From Ceratorhiza oryzae-sativae (Eukaryota; Basidiomycota; Agaricomycetes; Cantharellales; Ceratobasidiaceae): a DNA stretch of 57,675 nucleotides. A program made the translations under genes and the position numbers. Under the pieces are notes generated by a model. That model was not told the origin of the DNA. It searched no databases and saw only the letters and a program-made list of their open reading frames with translations. The DNA lies in the NCBI GenBank assembly GCA_030998015.1, contig JARWMV010000097.1, positions 1 through 57,675 on the forward strand. Reading direction: 5' to 3'. Shown piece after piece: positions 55,440-57,675 of this stretch. The stretch's first letter is position 1, and each line of letters starts with the position of its first letter.

Positions 55440-55947
55440 GGGATCATTTAGAAGATCTTAAAAATTATTAACCGCCCGAATTTTTTATTCGGCACTCCTA
55501 GTCTTCAGGGGATATAGACCCGTTTAAATTTTGTAGTTATTAATCCCCTTCTAACATTTTCTTGCTTTGCATGTTAAAAGTGTTAAATCCTTAGATAATT
55601 ATTGCCATAGTCCTCTTAGTATGTGAGTACTAAAGACAAATTGGGTGAATTGCAAAGATATCTTTCTGTAAAGACAATTTGCAGCTAAGCCTAGATCAGT
55701 GCATCTTTTCTGAGCAGCCGCATAGCGCGCTGCCAAAATGAAAAGGTAGATTTAGGAAAGTTCAACGACTAATCGGTGAGTTGCACTAACAATAATCCGG
55801 ACACGAGCTCCCAAGTGCTTACCAGTACCAAGATAGTTAAAGACCCTGACGTGTCTTGGGCTAAAATGCTGGTTAGTATGTGACATAGTCTAAACCTTAC
55901 AGTGATGTAAGGAGTAATATGTAAAAATATTACTATTAATATAATTG

Positions 55948-55953
55948 ATGGCA
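55948..55953 (+). CDS. cox1: Possible cox1 micro-exon 3 (ATG GCA)
   Basis: Immediately after the intron 2 terminal G come ATGGCA, coding Met-Ala, exactly the residues expected after GAPD in COX1 (GAPDMAFPRL). The following AATTATTTC no longer matches cox1. Either a very short exon is followed by another intron (an HEG N-terminus starts at 56,113), or the cox1 sequence was broken here. The right boundary is uncertain. Confidence 0.35.
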
Positions 55954-56112
55954 AATTATTTCTTTAGAGAGATTTATGTTCCATTTAAAACGGTATTTTA
56001 TTTAAACTTGTTAAAGCTAAAATTTACTTTGTTAACATTCTCCGATAAACTTGTGCTAACTCTTCAATAGATAATACCCAGTTGAGGTAAATCAGGGATG
56101 CTTTAAAAGTAT

Positions 56113-56769
56113 AGAAGATTATTTGGGTTCTTACCTCGCAGGTTTACTTGAAGGAGATGGTTATTTATCTATAACAAACGAAAATAGAGTTATAATAGGT
56201 ATAACGTTTAATTCTAAGGATAGACCTTTAGCTTAAAAATTGTTAAGTTTATTAGGCAAAGGTACGATCGTCAAAAGAAGTACCAATAGACCCCCAATGC
56301 GTTACCAAGCCTGTAAGGCCAGCGTATTGGGGGGCAGACGGTGCGGCCGAGAATGCTTTGCATTCTTACCCCTGCCAAGACGTGCGCTAAAGCGCAGTTG
56401 CCTAGGCAGGGCGAGTACCGTCGCCGGTGACCCCCAATGATTGCAATGCGCGCCACAAAACTTGTGGCGCCATTGACCCCCCACTTGGGGGGGCACTAGG
56501 GCCCAAAACCACCGTAAAGGTGCATTTCGGGCGTCCCCAGCGCGGCCGGCGTCTGATTCCGAGGTACCCTGGAACTTAAAGTTCCAGGGTACCTCGGAAT
56601 ACCTCGCCGAGAATCGAATGATTTGCGAAGGCAAATCTACATCGATTCTCGAGGGTATGAATATTCCCAAATTGGCTGTGGACAATACGGCTTTAACCCT
56701 AAATGGGTGTTGACTGGATTTATCGAAGCAGAATACTATAATGATCCGGGATTTTTAATAAATCAATAA
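56113..56769 (+). pseudogene. LAGLIDADG (type 1) endonuclease remnant between cox1 and nad2
   Basis: Reads EDYLGSYLAGLLEGDGYLSI (first motif), IIGITFNSKDRPLA, then an in-frame TAA (56,234) where the family has Glu or Gln, and KLLSLLGKGTIVKRSTN. A palindrome cluster (56,290-56,655) follows. FNPKWVLTGFIEAE, the start of the second motif, then appears and ends abruptly in a foreign tail and TAA at 56,767. The C-terminal half is missing. Confidence 0.6.
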
Positions 56770-56774
56770 AAGAG

Positions 56775-57033
56775 ATGCTCTTTGCTTGTAACATTATTAA
56801 CATATTAGCCATTGCGCTACCTTCTCTTCGAATATCTCCTTTATTAGGAATTGGAATAGGAACTTTTGTACTACTTTATGCCGCGGCATTATCATTTAAT
56901 GTTGTTTATATTCAGTCAATTGGATCTGGCATAGGTGTCCCTAGTTGGGTATTCCTTTTGACTTTAATAAGTCAAAGCATTGAAACAATATTTTATTGGT
57001 TAGTTGCCTTAGTTTCCGTGTTTAATCCTTTAC
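56775..57033 (+). CDS. nad2: NADH dehydrogenase subunit 2, 5' exon
   Basis: ATG at 56,775, reading MLFACNIINILAIALPSLRI, then LLYAAALSFNVVYIQSIGSG and LTLISQSIETIFYWLVALVS, a pattern typical of the N-terminal helices of fungal ND2 (complex I). The exon/intron limit is somewhere after VSVF; the frame itself stays open to 57,134. Only 6 bp separate it from the stop of the preceding HEG remnant. Confidence 0.65.
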
Positions 57034-57111
57034 GTGTGTTTTTTGATCTGTTTGTGTTTCATTTTTGTGGAGCTAGAACCCAACACGGTATTTTTAATTC
57101 TTTCTTTTTCA

Positions 57112-57432
57112 GTCCCTATCTGCCCTGCGGATAAACCCCGCCACAATCACAGTGGCCGGTTAACTGTTCTGGAAAAATCTAAATTTACTTTGTCAGATGA
57201 ACTAAAACAAATCCTTGTGGGTTTGATACTAGGCGACCTGCACATTGATAGACAACCTAGAAATGTAAGATTAATGTTTAAACAAGGAATTGTTCATAAG
57301 GATTATCTTATGCATTTATATGAGTTATTTAGCTATTATTGCCCAAGTGCCCCTAAATCCCCTAATTCCTCTCCGGATAAACGAACTGGTAAAGTGTATG
57401 AAAGTAGATATTTTAGTACCTATTCACTGCCT
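57112..57432 (+). pseudogene. LAGLIDADG (type 2) HEG in the nad2 intron, N-terminal part
   Basis: Reads SGRLTVLEKSKFTLSDELKQ, ILVGLILGDLHID (first motif), VHKDYLMHLYELFSYYCPSA and GKVYESRYFSTYSLP, where an E element interrupts it at 57,433. It is a close paralogue of the HEGs at 4461 and 48,777, which carry nad2-like leaders; this locus may be their source. It is truncated by the window end. Confidence 0.65.
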
Positions 57433-57604
57433 CCGCGCGCGTTAGTTGCTGGTGGGACTTGTCCCACCAACCAACGTGAGCAATCGCAACCGTTTGCGAT
57501 TGCTAGTGCGCGGCATAATATCGATATTTAGCCGCCGGCTGAAAATGACGAACGGTCGTCATTTTCTACGAGGGAATCTTTAGGATTCCCTCTAACGCCG
57601 GCGG
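57433..57604 (+). repeat. Element E, short form, fused to K2
   Basis: 172-bp forward copy, followed without spacer by a reverse K2 (57,605-57,675, cut by the window end), as at 9236/9237. Confidence 0.85.
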
Positions 57605-57675
57605 GACCCGTGCACGCCTGCGAACGCCTTGGCTTGCCAAGGCGGCCCTGGCGTGCGCGCGGCTCGCCGCGAACG

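Larger units (their letters stand above)
53100..55471 (+). pseudogene. LAGLIDADG (type 1) HEG of cox1 intron 2, interrupted
   Basis: In frame with exon 2: FSSYLRLFNTVLSFRRLFSV, then RAYLAGLWEGE at 53,190-53,222, the first LAGLIDADG motif. There the frame is broken by an insertion and resumes at HIWIPKTTHAPSGKKYNPHF (54,474). Damage follows: a frameshift near 54,560 (DYP then VLKTILGGTI), TGA at 54,829 in the second motif (GFIDAD-TGA-SFDI), an in-frame 41-nt hairpin at 55,151-55,191, and an E element at 55,270. The end is DHLEDLKNY and TAA (55,469). If TGA is Trp (fungal mitochondrial code 4), that codon would read ADWSF rather than ADGSF. Confidence 0.7.
53100..55947 (+). other. cox1 group I intron 2 (twintron-like)
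   Basis: Starts AAATTTAG and ends ATATAATTG at 55,947. Its own core is at the 3' end: AATTGGGTGAATTGCAAAG (about 55,639), TTGCAGCTAAGCCTAGA (about 55,677), GTTCAACGACTAATCGGTGA (about 55,759) and GACATAGTCTAAACC (about 55,882). Its HEG is interrupted by a second intron-like insertion carrying another HEG. Confidence 0.75.

Overview
The window is fungal mitochondrial DNA. It carries exons of respiratory-chain genes (nad5, nad4L, cox1, nad2), group I intron cores, LAGLIDADG and GIY-YIG homing-endonuclease genes (HEGs) and a tRNA-Ser(GCU), embedded in a very high density of GC-rich palindromes. AT-rich exons and introns riddled with GC-rich hairpin clusters resemble early-diverging fungi: Allomyces has double-hairpin elements, and linear mitogenomes with large inverted repeats are reported for chytrids such as Batrachochytrium and Synchytrium. 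A zoosporic (chytrid-like) fungus is my inference, not something the sequence proves.

Layout. Positions 1-462 are a left flank with remnants of an unidentified ORF. A segment S of about 13.7 kb then occurs three times: forward (copy A, about 463-14299), reverse complement (copy B, about 14228-28033) and forward again (copy C, about 27993-41813; C = A + 27,500, B = about 28,525-28,527 minus A). S holds three internal/3' exons of nad5, two complete nad5 introns, the 3' part of a third, a broken nad4L fragment inside the last intron, and the wreckage of at least six HEGs. Both inversion junctions lie inside copies of one hairpin element and have the form expected of snap-back (fold-back) copying at a hairpin arm. 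From 41,814 to the end the sequence is single copy: palindrome clusters, two tandem tRNA-Ser(GCU) copies (one degenerate), a GIY-YIG/NUMOD gene split by palindromes, a stray divergent cox1 start, a LAGLIDADG gene split by palindromes, then cox1 exon 1, a 36-nt exon 2, a twintron-like second intron, a possible micro-exon, another HEG remnant, and the first exon of nad2 with its own HEG.

The most unusual content is the palindrome system. One element (called E here) is 172 or 222 bp and consists of two modules, each a GC stem enclosing two hairpins, joined by an 18-nt AT-rich spacer. I count 46 full copies, one solo half copy and two fused palindromic copies at the junctions. Other families are a 205-250-bp composite (K1/K2), a 108-bp twin hairpin, and short hairpins. 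Several of these are flanked by 4-bp direct repeats (TCAA/TTGA, TCAT), and deleting the insert plus one repeat restores the interrupted HEG reading frame exactly. They therefore behave like mobile elements with short target-site duplications.

Caveats. nad5 lacks its 5' exons in all three copies, and cox1 lacks its 3' exons before nad2 starts, so either the genes are fragmented or the assembly is rearranged. The three copies of S differ only by homopolymer length, as expected of long-read consensus errors, so the S-S'-S layout could be biological or an assembly or library fold-back product. Gene calls rest on recognising conserved protein and RNA motifs; no database search was run.
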